A stretch of 64,000 nucleotides of DNA, taken from positions 58,383,899-58,447,898 of the forward strand of contig CP136067.1 in assembly GCA_032622095.1 (NCBI GenBank), given 5' to 3'. Positions 22,346-34,828 of this stretch are shown here, piece by piece. The notes beneath the pieces were generated by a model that was not told the origin of the DNA, ran no database searches, and saw only the letters and a list, made by a program, of their open reading frames with translations. Made by a program: the position numbers and the translations under genes. Each line of letters starts with the position of its first letter. Position 1 is the stretch's first letter. Source of the DNA: Siphonodentalium dalli. Its lineage: Eukaryota; Mollusca; Scaphopoda; Gadilida; Siphonodentaliidae.

Positions 22346-23446
22346 TAGCAGATTGGAGTACTTAATCTGGTAGATCGTGCAAAGCGAAAATCTCACTTCG
22401 CACGATTATCCATGCATTACCCAGATAACCTAATCGTCGTCGATATTTTTTTCGAAACGGTTTTTTTTCTGGCAAAATAATTACACAAAATGTCGATGTT
22501 TCGAATATTATTTTACTGCATGATTTCAGTGTTCCATTGAAGCTAACACTATCATAATGGATGATCGACACACAGTGCGTAGCAGGATGTTAATTGGATG
22601 CAAGCCACTGAACTGATGTTGCCCAATTAACATGCATTGCCCACACGGATAGGTGGATTGGTTCGCGAAAATAAACACCAAAGAAAAAGTAAGTCCCCCC
22701 CATGATATTTTCGAGGATATTTCAGGTGTGCATGGTAGTTAGAATGCGATGGAACTTTTGGAAGATACTCTATTACATGTGACCAACATATTTTATAGCT
22801 AATGATATGGCGAGTGGCTGCAATCTTGAGTGATCACCAATTGAATGGGACGAGTCGACATTCAAACTTAACTCAACTTCATATGTTCATTTCCCTCTTT
22901 CCAAAAATCACAAATTCATTGTGTTCACAGAGGGAATTTGTTCACGTATGCTGTATATTTCTTCATGTTGAAATGTCAGAAATCGCTGTTAACGACAATG
23001 CAGGTTGACCTATATCCTTAGTGACTTCGCACCTTATGGCACCAAACGGCGCGAGCAATTTACAAAAGAGTGGATATTGACGCTAAACCATATGTTATCC
23101 TTCATCTACTGCAAGAGGAATTGGCAGTATCAAGGTTAATTGAATCCAGTGTCTACAAATTATAAAGAGGGCACGTAGCCCCAACAAGCTTGTCGTGACA
23201 TAATGATAGACATGCACAGTACTAAGCTGCTCTTCAGAACAGTCTTTAAATGAGTTTTATACCCTCATAACTGTTTTGTGACTTTTGAATTGAGCATTAC
23301 CTCTGCACTAACGGTGCTCACTCAAGCATGCAAGCACTCAGGCAGTCGGCATTCGCCCACTAATATGCAACTAATATGTTGAATAGACATGTAAATTAAT
23401 TTTGAGATACAATATCAGGAGGAACTTAACAATTTTGAAGTGTTTA
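22346..23446. other. Intergenic, no supported gene
   Basis: Short open frames at 22362-22571 (-) and 22802-23008 (+) have no recognisable domains. No repeat similarity within the window was noticed. Confidence 0.4.
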
Positions 23447-23450
23447 TTAA

Positions 23451-23832
23451 CCCTTTACCCAACAGAAGGGCCCTGTGCCAATGCATTCTCTTATATATGC
23501 GAGTCGACCATAGGTCGCCTCGCATATATAAGAGAATGCATTGGCTTAACACATTAAAAATTTGAAAATTGTTAAAGAATGTAAGAAAAAATGGTAAAAA
23601 GTGTTAAAAAAAGGTTTTTTTTAGGCCAATGCATTCTCTTATATATGCGAGGCGACCTATGGTCGACTCGCATATATAAGAGAATGCATTGGCACAGGGC
23701 ATAACTGTAACCATCACAATGGGGTCAATGAACCGGTTCCAATGATATCCATATTTGTATGGTTCTATTGAGACAGACCGAAGATATTTTAGGCTGTTGA
23801 AGCTTTATTTGTCCGGTTGGTTGGGTAAAGGG
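23451..23832. mobile_element. piggyBac-type MITE with two internal hairpins
   Basis: Ends are CCCTTTACCCAAC and the inverse GTTGGGTAAAGGG, directly flanked by TTAA on both sides (23447-23450 and 23833-23836). This is the piggyBac-group signature. Inside, two 69-bp palindromes (23477-23545 and 23625-23693) each run from GCCAATGCATTCTC to GAGAATGCATTGGC. The two are themselves arranged as inverted copies around an A/T-rich spacer. No transposase; mobilisation in trans is inferred. Confidence 0.85.
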
Positions 23833-23902
23833 TTAACATGAATCACACAGATAAGCAGCATTTTAATTTGCGAAGCAGAAATAATCCAGTATCATGTTTC
23901 AG

Positions 23903-24484
23903 CTTATATAGGATGATGAGTCTTATATAGGATGATGAGTCTTATATAGGATGATGAGTCTTATATAGGATGATGAGTCTTATATAGGATGATGAGTCTT
24001 ATATGGGATGATGAGTTTTATATAGGATGATGAGTCTTATATAGGATAGTTTATATAGGATGATGAGTTTTATATAGGATGATGAGTCTTATATAGGATG
24101 ATGAGTCTTATATAGGATGATGAGTCTTATATAGGATGATGAGTCTTATATGGGATGATGAGTTTTATATAGGATGATGAGTCTTATATAGGATAGTTTA
24201 TATAGGATGATGAGTTTTATATAGGATGATGAGTTTATATAGGATGATGAGTTTATATAGGATGATGAGTCTTATATAGGATGATGAGTCTTATATGGGA
24301 TGATGAGTTTTATATAGGATGATGAGTCTTATATAGGATAGTTTATATAGGATGATGAGTTTTATATAGGATGATGAGTCTTATATAGGATGATGAGTCT
24401 TATATAGGATGATGAGTCTTATATAGGATGATGAGTCTTATATAGGATGATGAGTCTTATATAGGATGATGAGTCTTATATAGG
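23903..24484 (+). repeat. 19-bp minisatellite (GATGATGAGTCTTATATAG)
   Basis: About 30 units. Shortened units reading GGATAGTTTATATAGG recur near 24047, 24193 and 24338, spaced about 145 bp, so a higher-order repeat of roughly eight units is overlaid on the basic one. The array continues for one unit at 25286-25304 and for about three at 35381-35444, beyond inserted mobile elements. Confidence 0.95.
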
Positions 24485-25285
24485 ACTAGAAGGTGACCCG
24501 ACTTCGTCCGGGCTTTGACCTTGAATTGACCATTTTGAAGGTCAGGGTCAGGTGGGGTCAAACACCAACACCCCAAAAATGGTGGAAATCGGCCCAGGGG
24601 ATACCGGGAAATCGGCCCGGCGGATACTGAGATACCCTATGCAATGCATCAAATTTCGTCCGTAAAATCCGCCAGTTTAACCCGATTTGATTTCCACTCA
24701 AGTATATAAACGCGCCTCATATACACACGCTCATTAATTATCAAGTTTCAACGTAAAGATAAATTACCATCGGTGCCCGAGATATCGCCAAGACGTCTGA
24801 AACAGTCAAATGCATCGGCCGGTTAAGCGTTAACGTGATCTAACGTTATGAACTCTAACGACGTCATAGAAGTTACGCATTGTTTTTATCCTGATGGAAG
24901 ATAGTACCACTTCTTCTTGATAATCGAGGCAGATAACTAAAACGGATACATATACGCGTTATATATCGTTGGAAAGAGGAAACACGAAAGATTCTCACAG
25001 TGTCATTATTATGACTGGCATTTAATTATTCGCGCTGTTTCGAATCGATTTGTAAGCACCGAACTCAAATGAAAGTCCCGTAACACAGCGTAAAAACAGA
25101 TTTGACCTCGGCACGTGAAAAGTTGACCTCGGATCTAAAAATTGATAGGCCCATGCCACCCCCCCCCCCCCGGCCGAAAATACCCCCACATACCAAGTTT
25201 CATCGAAATCGGCTCGGTCGTTTTCGAGTCCATCGCGATCACACACACACACACAGACACACAGATCTTCCAAAATATATAATAG
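24485..25285 (+). mobile_element. Helentron-like element with a non-repetitive insert
   Basis: Starts ACTAGAAGGTGACCCGAC and ends GATCTTCCAAAATATATAATAG, as in the copy at 3435. In place of most core repeats it carries about 470 bp (24679-25158) that is almost identical to 25462-25951 in the next element. That segment includes TATATAAACGCG at 24703. It ends with the (CA)n tract. It sits inside the 19-bp minisatellite. Confidence 0.75.
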
Positions 25286-25304
25286 ATGATGAGTCTTATA
25301 TAGG
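25286..25304 (+). repeat. Single minisatellite unit between two elements
   Basis: ATGATGAGTCTTATATAGG is one unit of the 19-bp array, left between two Helentron-like elements. It shows they inserted separately into the array or duplicated together with it. Confidence 0.85.
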
Positions 25305-25951
25305 ACTAGAAGGTGACCCGACTTCGTCCGGGGATTTGACCTTGAATTGTATATTTTGAAGGCCAAGGTCAAGTGGGGTCACGATTTGACCCGTCCAAAA
25401 CACTGCCCGAACAAAAGTACCCGTCGAAATCCATCCGGTTTTACCCGATTTCACCTTTTAACCCGATTTGATTTCCACTCAAGTATATAAACGCGCCTCA
25501 TATACACACGCTCATTAATTATCAAGTTTCAACGTAACGATAAATTACCATCGGTGCCCGAGATATCGCCAAGACGTCTGAAACAGTCAAATGCATCGGC
25601 CGGTTAAGCGTTAACGTGATCTAACGTTATGAACTCTAACGACGTCATAGAAGTTACGCATTGTTTTTACGCATTGTTTTTATCCTGGTGGAAGATAGTA
25701 CCACTTATTCTTGATAATCGAGGCAGATAACTAAAACGGATACATACGCATTATATATCGTTGGAAAGAGGAAACACGAAAGATTCTCACAGTGTCATTA
25801 TTATGACTGGCATTTTATTATTCGCGCTGTTTCGAATCGATTTGTAAGCACCGAACTCAAATGAAAGTCCCGTAACACAGCGTAAAAACAGATTTGACCG
25901 CGGCACGTGAAAAGTTGACATCGGATCTGAAAATTGATAGACCCATGCCAC

Positions 25952-28900
25952 TAGTTAGGGAGCCCGCATATGTTCTATTTACACTTTTGCGTACAAAAGG
26001 TTTGACCCCCTAAAGTTGTTACTAATAATGGAACATTCTGAAAAACCGATTTCTTAAGTTGCGCATTCCTGGGGTTTAGGGGCCGCTGAACCCCAAAAAG
26101 TGCAAAAATTCACTTCTATTTACACTTCCGCGTACATCGATGAATTTTGGTTTGATGATACTCCTAAGTGTACTGATTAAGAAAACACAACTTAAGAAAG
26201 GGATTTTCCTGGGGTTTTCAGATAAGAAAGGGGGTCCCATGCTGAACCCCAAAACGTGATTTTTCACTTTTTTTTACACTTTCGCGTACATCCATAATTT
26301 TTGGTCTCAAAGTACTTTGATATATACTAATTATAAAAACACAACTTAAGAAGCAACTTTTCCTGGGGTTTTAAGATAAGAAGGGGGTCATCGGGTCACC
26401 ACTCAAAACGTAAAAAATCACTTTTATTTACATGATTGCATTCGTCCAACGTGTGTGTATGTGCGCACACCCCTGGAACGTTGCACTATTACAACCAATA
26501 CATCCCTAAATCGATACGATCAACTTAAGAAATATATATTCATGTCGTTTTCTGATAAGACCCCCCACAACCCGACTATAAGTGAGCCAGTTTTATGAAA
26601 ATTATAGCGGGAAAATCTGGTAAAATGTATACCAATGTATATATTTTCGTGAAGCTAAGACATAATGACACTTTTTTGGGCCAAAATTGAAACTCACCAT
26701 CCAAGATGGCCGCCAAAATGGCCGTCGGAAGTTGAAAATATGACATTTTTTTCACAAATATCTTCTAGATCAATTCATGCTGTTTGGAACTGGTTGAGTA
26801 ATGTAACTTTATTTTGTGTTTTGTATATTAACTGTTAATTTGGGCAATTAAATATTCAATTATTGGGGTCCTAACCCCTTCCGATCCCTCAAAAATTCGA
26901 TTTTACAGAACGCATTACAAAATTTTACAAAAAATCACAATTGGGATTCTAGTCATATTTCAACAAGAAATGAAAAGAACATTGTAATGTAAGTGAGGCA
27001 TATCATTACCTATGAATATTCCAAATATCTGGAACCATAAATCTTACCTTGGCTCAAAATGGCTGCGAAAATGGCCGCCAAAATATGGAAAATGGTAAAT
27101 ATTGCCCCAGGGTGTCCTGCAACCGCTTACAAGTTGTGGTTGATGTACACAATTGGCTAATCTGTTTTCTATACATTGCATACTAACATGTCTGATGCAC
27201 CATGAATCATTTTTACTATTGTCACCACTGACATCACCAGAAATATTGGAATTTTCTCTCACAAACTTGACATAAATATCGGCAAAAATTCACTTTTCAG
27301 GGTTCGACCATTTGGTCAAGTAAAATGTAACTATCTTTGGATTGAAAGGTGTTTATTGTTTTGGTCTATCTTAAATGTGTCACACTACGGTGTTTGTAGA
27401 CTAAATTGCTCAAGGTGGCTTCCAAAATGGCAACCAAATTTGTAAAAAGTTAAAAGTTAACATATCCCGAACATTATTCTCTGCGTTATCCGAAAAAGGT
27501 GGCAAATTGTGACTCACTTGGTTATTGTACGTGTTAGTTACAATGTAATTAACTGCCAACTACGTTCTATTATGTTTGTCCCAGTTCCGTATGGGGCATG
27601 ACAAATTCATATTAAAGTTGCAGTATGGAATTTTGCGGAGAACCTCTTTTGTGATTCTGGCCATATTATTGAAAGGAAATGGACAGAACTTTGAGACGGA
27701 ACTGAGCTGAACCATGATATGTGGGTATTCTGGCCCATTATGATAAAAATTTATCAACTGGATACAGGGTGGAAGCCAAGATGGCAGCCAGGGAGTTACT
27801 CTATGATCATAGATGAGGATAATAGGTAATAGATAATACAGGGAGTTATTGTATGGTCATGAATTATGTGTGGGTATATAGGGAGTGCCCTGTTGGTAAC
27901 GGTGGGACGTATATTTATATATGTTGTGGATGTGTTATCATTGGTGGTGTATGGGGAGTAGATTTATTATCATGGATGGCGTGTATGCGTATGGCAAGTA
28001 TGGAACTTGTGAGTGGTCGTATGTGCGGATATTGGTATATCTGGAAGGGCTCACCATTGGTGATGTGCTTATGTATACCTGGTTTGACATATGGAGTGAC
28101 TGGGGTAATGGGTGCGTTGTACATGTGTACCTTGGTGGCTATCGCTTTCCACAATAACTCAAGGATATGTTAATCAATAGAGAGGTCATGTCATATCGTG
28201 GAAAGCGATAGCCACCCATTATCACACAGTCATTACATATATACATAAACACCACAGACATAACCATATAGTGACCCACTGTATACATGTACACCTGACC
28301 CATGACCACACATGACCATACAGCCACGCGTCACAGTGCAGGCACACCGGGTATACTCCTAAACATGACCCATAACATATAGTCACTTCTAGTATACCCA
28401 TTCATCTCACCATTTGCCATAAGGTCATCCCCTGTTACATATTCTCCAAACGCATGGTCAAATAGTCAATCAATATATACATCAACACCACAACAATGAC
28501 CATAAAGTCACTCCGGTATACATATGCACATCACCAATGGCCATATAGCCACTCGCTTCATACACATACCCTCACCCATGTTACCTGGTATACTCCTTCA
28601 CCTGACCTATGGCCATATAGTCACCCCGTGTGTACCTATACAAAACATTCATACACGATCATGGTCAATCCTTGTATACATATTCACCTCAACATTGGCC
28701 ATGTCAATCCCTGGATCCCTATTTGTCACACCATAGCCGAATAGCCACTCAATATATAATAATACTCCCAGCCATGTCAGTATAGTCACTCCATGTATGC
28801 ATATGCACCTCACCCATGGTCATATAGCCACTCGCTATATACACATATCCCTCGCCCATGACAATAAAGCAACACGTGTGTGTACTGGTATAACCTACAC

Positions 28901-31731
28901 ATGACGATACCGACACGAGTCGCCAAACAGGAACACCAGGTACATGTATACTCATACGCCTGTCACCCCCTGTATAGATGTTCATTACATTTGTGCTCAT
29001 ACAGTCACTACTTGTATACCTACATGTACTCATATTACCATTAACCATACAGTCACTACCTGTATACCTATTCGACACGCATAGTCATATAACCACTCGA
29101 TACACATATGCAGCCCACCCTAGACCATAGATTCACTCCAGGTATACATATAAACCTCACTAATGGCCACTCAGCCCTTCCAAATATACAAAAAACCGCG
29201 CATACGACCACTCAAACAATCCATACTTACATATACACCTCACACATGACAATTCAGCAATTCACTGTATAATCATCCATGATAATACAGCTAAGCCCTA
29301 TACACCCACCAATGATAATACATCCACGAGATATATAAATATACATCCCACCATTACCACACGGACACTCCCTATATAACCACACCCTCGATAATGTCCA
29401 CCCAGCTTACTCCAGGTATTCATATTCAATCATGACCGTACAGTTGTTCCATGTATGCCTGTACACATTACCCGTAACCATAAAATCACTCCATATTTAT
29501 CCACACACCCCACCCATGATCATACTGACAACACATGCACATACCTCCCAGGACCTTACAGTCACTCCATATATACATAATCAACACATAGATGAACATG
29601 TAGCTATATCCATACACCACACCAATGACCATACAGGCACACGTGGTGCGCCCGTACTGGATATACACAATCATACACCATACAGTCACTCCATGCATAC
29701 CGATTCACCTCACATCTGACCATGATCTCTCCCTGTATACATAGATGCATCTTACCATGGACAACCCACTCATAACCATATAGTCACTCATTGTATACCT
29801 ACTCACATCAGTCATGACATACAATAACTCCCTGTATGCCTATTCACCTCACATATGATCACAGAGTAACTCCCTGGCTACGATCTTGGCATTCACACTG
29901 TATCCTGTTGACATTTGTTTATCATAATGGACCAGAATAGCCAAGATTATGGTCCATCTCAGTTCTGTCTCAAAGTTCTGCCCATTTCCTTTCAATAAAT
30001 ATGGCCAAAATCACAAAAGAGGTTCTCGGCAAAATTACATACATTAAAATGAATTTGTCATGCCCCATACGGAACTGGGACAACTGGGAATAGAACATGT
30101 AGTTGTCAGTTAATTAACTAACACGTATAATAACCAAGTGAGTCACAATTTGCTACCTTTTCGGACAATGCAGAGAATGTTCGTGATAAAAAAATTTAGC
30201 ATTTTACAAATTTGGTTGCCATTTTGGAAGCCATCTTGAGCTATTTGGTCTATAAACACCGTAGTGTGACACATTTAAGATAGACCAAAAAAATAAACTC
30301 CTTTCAATCCAAAGATAGTTATATTTTACCTGAAAAAATAGTCCAAACCTGAAAAGTTAATTTTTGCCAATATTTATGTCAAGTTTGTGAGAGAAAAGTC
30401 CAATATTTTTGACGATGTCAGTGGTGAAAATAGTAACAATTAACCATGGTGCATCAGACATGTTAGTATTCAATGTATAGAATGCAGAATAGCCAATTTT
30501 ATACATCAACACAACTTGTAAGCGATTGCAGGACACGCTGGTGTAATATTTACCATTTTCCATATTTTGGCGGCCATATTGGCAGCCATTTTGGGCCAAA
30601 GTAAGAATTTTGGTTCCAGTGATTTGGAATATTCATAGGTAATGATATGCCTCACTTACATTACAAAGTTCTGTTAATTTCTTGTTGAAATATGACTAGA
30701 ATCCCAATTGTGATTCTTTGTGAAATTTTATACCGCATTCTGTACAATCGAATTTTTAAGGGATTGGAAGGGGTTAGGACCCCAATAATTGCATATTTAA
30801 TTGCTCCAATGATCAGTTAATATACAGAACACAAAAAAAGTTTCATTACTCAACCAGTTCCAAACAGCATGAATTGATCTAGAAGATATTTGTGAAAAAA
30901 TGTCATATTTTCAACTTCCGGTGGCCATTTTGTCGGCCATCGTTGATGGTGAGTTTCAATTTTGGCCCAAAAAAGTGTCATTATGTCTTAGCTTCACGAA
31001 AATCTATACATTTGTGTACATTTTACCAGATTTTCCCGCTATAATTTCATAAAACTGGCTCACTTATAGTTCTAGAAAATGGATCGGTTGTGGGGGGGGG
31101 GGGGGAGGTAACAAGTCTCGTTCTTATCAGAAAACGACATGAATATATATTTCTTAAGTTGATGGTATCGATTTAGGGATGTATTGGATGTAATAGTGCA
31201 ACGTTCCAGGCGTGTACCCACATACACACACGTTGGACGAATGCAATCATGTAAATAAAAGTGATTTTTTTACGTTTTGAGGGGTGACCCGATGACCCCC
31301 TTCTTATCTTAAAACCCCAGGAAAAGTTGCTTCTTAAGTTGTGTTTTTATAATTAGTATATATCAAAGTACTTTGAGACCAAAAATTATGGATGTACGCG
31401 AAAGTGTAAAAAAAAGTGAAAAATCACGTTTTGGGGTTCAGCATGGGACCCCCTTTCTTATCTGAAAACCCCAGGAAAATCCCTTTCTTAAGTTGTGTTT
31501 TCTTATTCAGTACACTTAGGAGTATCATCAAACCAAAATTCATCGATGTACGCAGAAGTGTAAATAGAAGTGATTTTTGGCACTTTTTGGGGTTCAGCGG
31601 CCCCTAAACCCCAGGAATGCGCAACTTAAGAAATCGGTTTTTCAGAATATTCCATTATTGGTACCAACTATAGGGGGTCAAACCTTTTGTACGCAAAAGT
31701 GTAAATGGAACATATGCGGGCTCCCCAACTA
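25952..31731. mobile_element. Large fold-back element 1 (5.8 kb)
   Basis: Termini TAGTTAGGGAGCCCGC...GCGGGCTCCCCAACTA form a nearly exact inverted repeat. CAC is duplicated on both sides (25949-25951 and 31732-31734), a 3-bp target duplication. The arms (about 25952-28152 and 28198-31731) are imperfect inverted copies. From the outside in they hold: subterminal repeats of about 145 bp with TTTACACTT(T/C)CGCGTACAT; then paired GGCCGCCATTTTGG/CAAGATGG motifs about 355 bp apart; then a 45-bp minisatellite, much longer in the right arm (28217-29870). The apex is a 19-bp perfect stem at 28134-28216. No transposase is recognised. The plan recalls Drosophila FB elements, but the ends and the 3-bp duplication do not assign it to a superfamily. 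Confidence 0.85.
28134..28216. repeat. Apical hairpin of fold-back element 1
   Basis: GGTGGCTATCGCTTTCCAC (28134-28152) and its exact inverse (28198-28216) are separated by 45 bases. The minisatellite units change orientation across it, which marks the inversion point of the element. Confidence 0.9.
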
Positions 31732-31856
31732 CACCCCCGGCCGAAAATACCCCCACATACCAAGTTTCATCGAAATTGGCTCGGTCGTTTTCGAGTCCAT
31801 CGCGAGCACACACACACACACACACAGACACACAGATCTTCCAAAATATATAATAG

Positions 31857-32471
31857 ACTAGAAGGTGACCCGACTTCGTCCGGGCTTTGACCCTGAATTG
31901 TCCATTTTGAATGTCAAGGTCAAGTGGGGTCACGATTTGACCAGTCAAAAACACTACCCGGACAAAAGTACCCGACAAACGTGCCCGTCGAAATCCATCC
32001 GGTTTTACCCGAGTTGACCTTGAATTGATCATTTTGAAGGTCAAGGTCTGGTCGGGGTCACGATATGACCCGTCCAAAACAACCAGTGGACAAAAGTAAC
32101 CCCACGTATCAAATTTCGTCGAAATCCCATTAAAATTGGCGATTTGACCTTGAAGTTACCCGATTTCAAGGTCAATGTCACGTCGCACGGGCAAATGAAT
32201 ATGCTTATGAGACTCCCCATACGAAAGGACCCCCACATACCAAGTTTCATCGAAATCCCGTGATATTAGTGCGTTTGACCTTGAAATGACCCGATTTCAA
32301 GGTCAAGGTCACGTCGCACGGACAAATTAATAGGCCCAAGCCACCCCACGGCCGAAAATACCCCCACATACCAAGTTTCATCGAAATCGGGTCGGCCGTT
32401 TTCGAGTCCATCGCGAACACACACACAGACACACCCTCACACACACACAGATCTTCCAAAATATATAATAG
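31857..32471 (+). mobile_element. Helentron-like element with four core repeats
   Basis: Same family as 3435-4062. It has the ACTAGAAGG start, four core repeats marked by TTGACCTTGAA or TTGACCCTGAA near 31886, 32010, 32145 and 32277, a (CA)n tract and the AAAATATATAATAG end. It follows directly on the end of the previous element with no spacer. Confidence 0.8.
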
Positions 32472-33401
32472 ACTAGCCGATGAGCCCGACGTTGTCCGGG
32501 CTATTCAAAAACCAAATTTCAAAGTCGATAGCTCCACCCGTTTCCGAGATCTGGTCTGTGCATGCGCGAAGCTGGCGTCGCACGGGCTCGGCGACCCGAT
32601 AAAATTCGTATCCGGGGCAAGATACATTCACATACCAAATTTCAAGTCGATAGCTCCACCCGTTTCCGAGATCTGGTCTGCGATTCAAAAACCAAATTTC
32701 AAGTCGATAGCTCCACCCGTTTCCGAGATCTGGTCTGCGATTCAAAAACCAAATTTCAAGTCGATAGGTACACCCGTTTCCGATATCTGGTCTGCGCATG
32801 CGCGAAGCTGGCGTCGCACGGGCTCGGCGACCCGATAAAATTAGTATCCGGGGCAAGATACATTCACATACCAAATTTCAAGTCGATAGCTCCACCCGTT
32901 TCCGAGATCTCGTCTGCGCATGCGCGAAGCTGGCGTCGCACGGGCTCGGCGACCCGATAAAATTCGTATCCGGGGCAAGTTACATTCACATAGCAAATTT
33001 CAAGTCGATAGCTCCACCCGTTTCCGAGATCTCGTCTGCGCATGCGCGAAGCTGGCGTCGCACGGGCTCGGCGACCCGATAAAATTCGTATCCGGGGCAA
33101 GTTACATTCACATAGCAAATTTCAAGTCGATAGCTCCACCCGTTTCCGAGATCTGGTCTGCGATTCAAAAACCAAATTTCAAGTCGATAGCTCCACCCGT
33201 TTCCGAGATCTCGTCTGCGCATGCGCGAAGCGGGCGCCGCACGGGCTCACCAATACGACAACGTCCACCGCCTGGTCAAACTACACACACGTACCAAGTT
33301 TCGTCCCGATCGATCGAGAATCGTAGATTTGTATAAATAACATACAAACATACAGACAGACAGACAGACAAACAAACAGAGGTCTTCAAAATATATATGA
33401 G
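32472..33401 (+). mobile_element. Helentron-like sister family, unit A1
   Basis: Starts ACTAGCCGATGAGCCCGACG, sharing the CCCGAC...GTCCGGGC hairpin with the first family. The core consists of tandem blocks of about 60 and 122 bp with CAAATTTCAAGTCGATAGCT, ACCCGTTTCCGAGATCT and TGCGCATGCGCG. It ends with (ACAG)n/(ACAA)n, then GGTCTTCAAAATATATATGAG. The long open frames in several phases are repeat artefacts. Confidence 0.8.
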
Positions 33402-33955
33402 ACTAGCCGATGAGCCCGACGTTGTCCGGGCTATTCAAAAACCAAATTTCAAGTCCGGGCTATTCAAAAACCAAATTTCAAGTCGATAGCTCTACCCGTT
33501 TCCGAGATCTGGTCTGCGCATGCGCGAAGCTGGCGTCGCACGGGCTCGGCGACCCGATAAAATTCGTATCCGGGGCAAGATACATTCACATAGCAAATTT
33601 CAAGTCGATAGCTCTACCCGTTTCCGAGATCTGGTCTGCGCATGCGCGAATCTGGCGTTGCACGGGCTCGGCGACCCGATAAAATTCGTATCCGGGGCAA
33701 GATACATTCACATAGCAAATTTCAAGTCGATAGCTCCACCCGTTCCGAGATCTCGTCTGCGCATGCGCGAAGCGGGCGCCGCACGGGCTCGCTAATACGA
33801 CAACGTTCACCGCCCGGTCAAACTACACACACGTACCAAGTTTCGTCCCGATCGGTCGAGAATCGTAGATTTATATAAATGACAGACAGACAGACAGACA
33901 AACAAACAAACAAACAAACATACATACAGACAGAGGTCTTCAAAATATATATGAG
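33402..33955 (+). mobile_element. Sister family, unit B1
   Basis: A shorter element with three TGCGCATGCGCG-containing core repeats (33515, 33637, 33758) and the same ends as unit A1. It is joined head to tail to A1 without spacer. A small duplication of the start (AAGTCCGGGCTATTC) distinguishes B units from A units. Confidence 0.8.
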
Positions 33956-34828
33956 ACTAGCCGATGAGCCCGACGTTGTCCGGGCTATTCAAAAACCAAA
34001 TTTCAAAGTCGATAGCTCCACCCGTTTCCGAGATCTGGTCTGTGCATGCGCGAAGCTGACGTCGCACGGGCTCGGCGACCCGATAAAATTCGTATCCGGG
34101 GCAAGATACATTCACATACCAAATTTCAAGTCGATAGCTCCACCCGTTTCCGAGATCTGGTCTGCGATTCAAAAACCAAATTTCAAGTCGATAGCTCCAC
34201 CCGTTTCCGAGATCTGGTCTGCGATTCAAAAACCAAATTTCAAGTCGATAGGTCCACCCGTTTCCGAGATCTGGTCTGCGCATGCGCGAAGCTGGCGTCG
34301 CACGGACTCGGCGACCCGATAAAATTAGTATCCGGGGCAAGATACATTCACATACCAAATTTCAAGTCGATAGCTCCACCCGTTTCCGAGATCTCGTCTG
34401 CGCATGCGCGAAGATGGCGTCGCACGGGCTCGGCGACCCGATAAAATTCGTATCCGGGGCAAGTTACATTCACATAGCAAATTTCAAGTCGATAGCTCCA
34501 CCCGTTTCCGAGATCTCGTCTGCGCATGCGCGAAGCTGGCGTCGCACGGGCTCGGCGACCCGATAAAATTCGTATCCGGGGCAAGATACATTCACATAGC
34601 AAATTTCAAGTCGATAGCTCCACCCGTTTCCGAGATCTCGTCTGCGCATGCGCGAAGCGGGCGCCACACGGGCTCACCAATACGACAACGTCCACCGCCT
34701 GGTCAAACTACACACACGTACCAAGTTTCGTCCCGATCGGTCGAGAATCGTAGATTTGTATAAATAACAGACAAACATACAGACAGACAGACAGACAAAC
34801 AAACAGAGGTCTTCAAAATATATATGAG
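33956..34828 (+). mobile_element. Sister family, unit A2
   Basis: Almost identical to unit A1, with four perfect TGCGCATGCGCG sites (34277, 34399, 34521, 34643) and one TGTGCATGCGCG. It is shorter than A1 because one ~60-bp block near the 3' side is missing. Together with B2 it forms a second copy of the A-B pair. Confidence 0.8.

Larger units (their letters stand above)
25305..31856 (+). mobile_element. Helentron-like element split by a fold-back element
   Basis: The 5' part (25305-25951) has the ACTAGAAGGTGACCCGAC start and the 470-bp shared segment. The 3' part (31732-31856) has CCCCCGGCCGAAAATACC, the (CA)n tract and the AATATATAATAG end. Removing 25952-31731 and one CAC restores the contiguous family sequence CATGCCACCCCCGGCCG seen at 3915 in another copy, which proves the nesting. 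Confidence 0.85.

Noticed and set aside
27853-29719. Numerous frames of 60-110 codons within 27.8-29.7 kb
   Set aside because: They arise from a 45-bp minisatellite (a multiple of three), which keeps frames open by periodicity.
26076-31607. Matching 63-codon frames (MKNHVLGFSMGPPF...) at 26076-26267 (-) and 31416-31607 (+)
   Set aside because: They are mirror copies in the subterminal repeats of the fold-back arms. Nothing supports translation; similarity is explained by the inverted repeat.
32472-32520. Possible hammerhead ribozyme at the element start (GCCGATGAGCCCGACGTTGT)
   Set aside because: It has a CCGATGAG and a hairpin, but the conserved CUGANGA and GAAA core and the third stem are not present in the required order.
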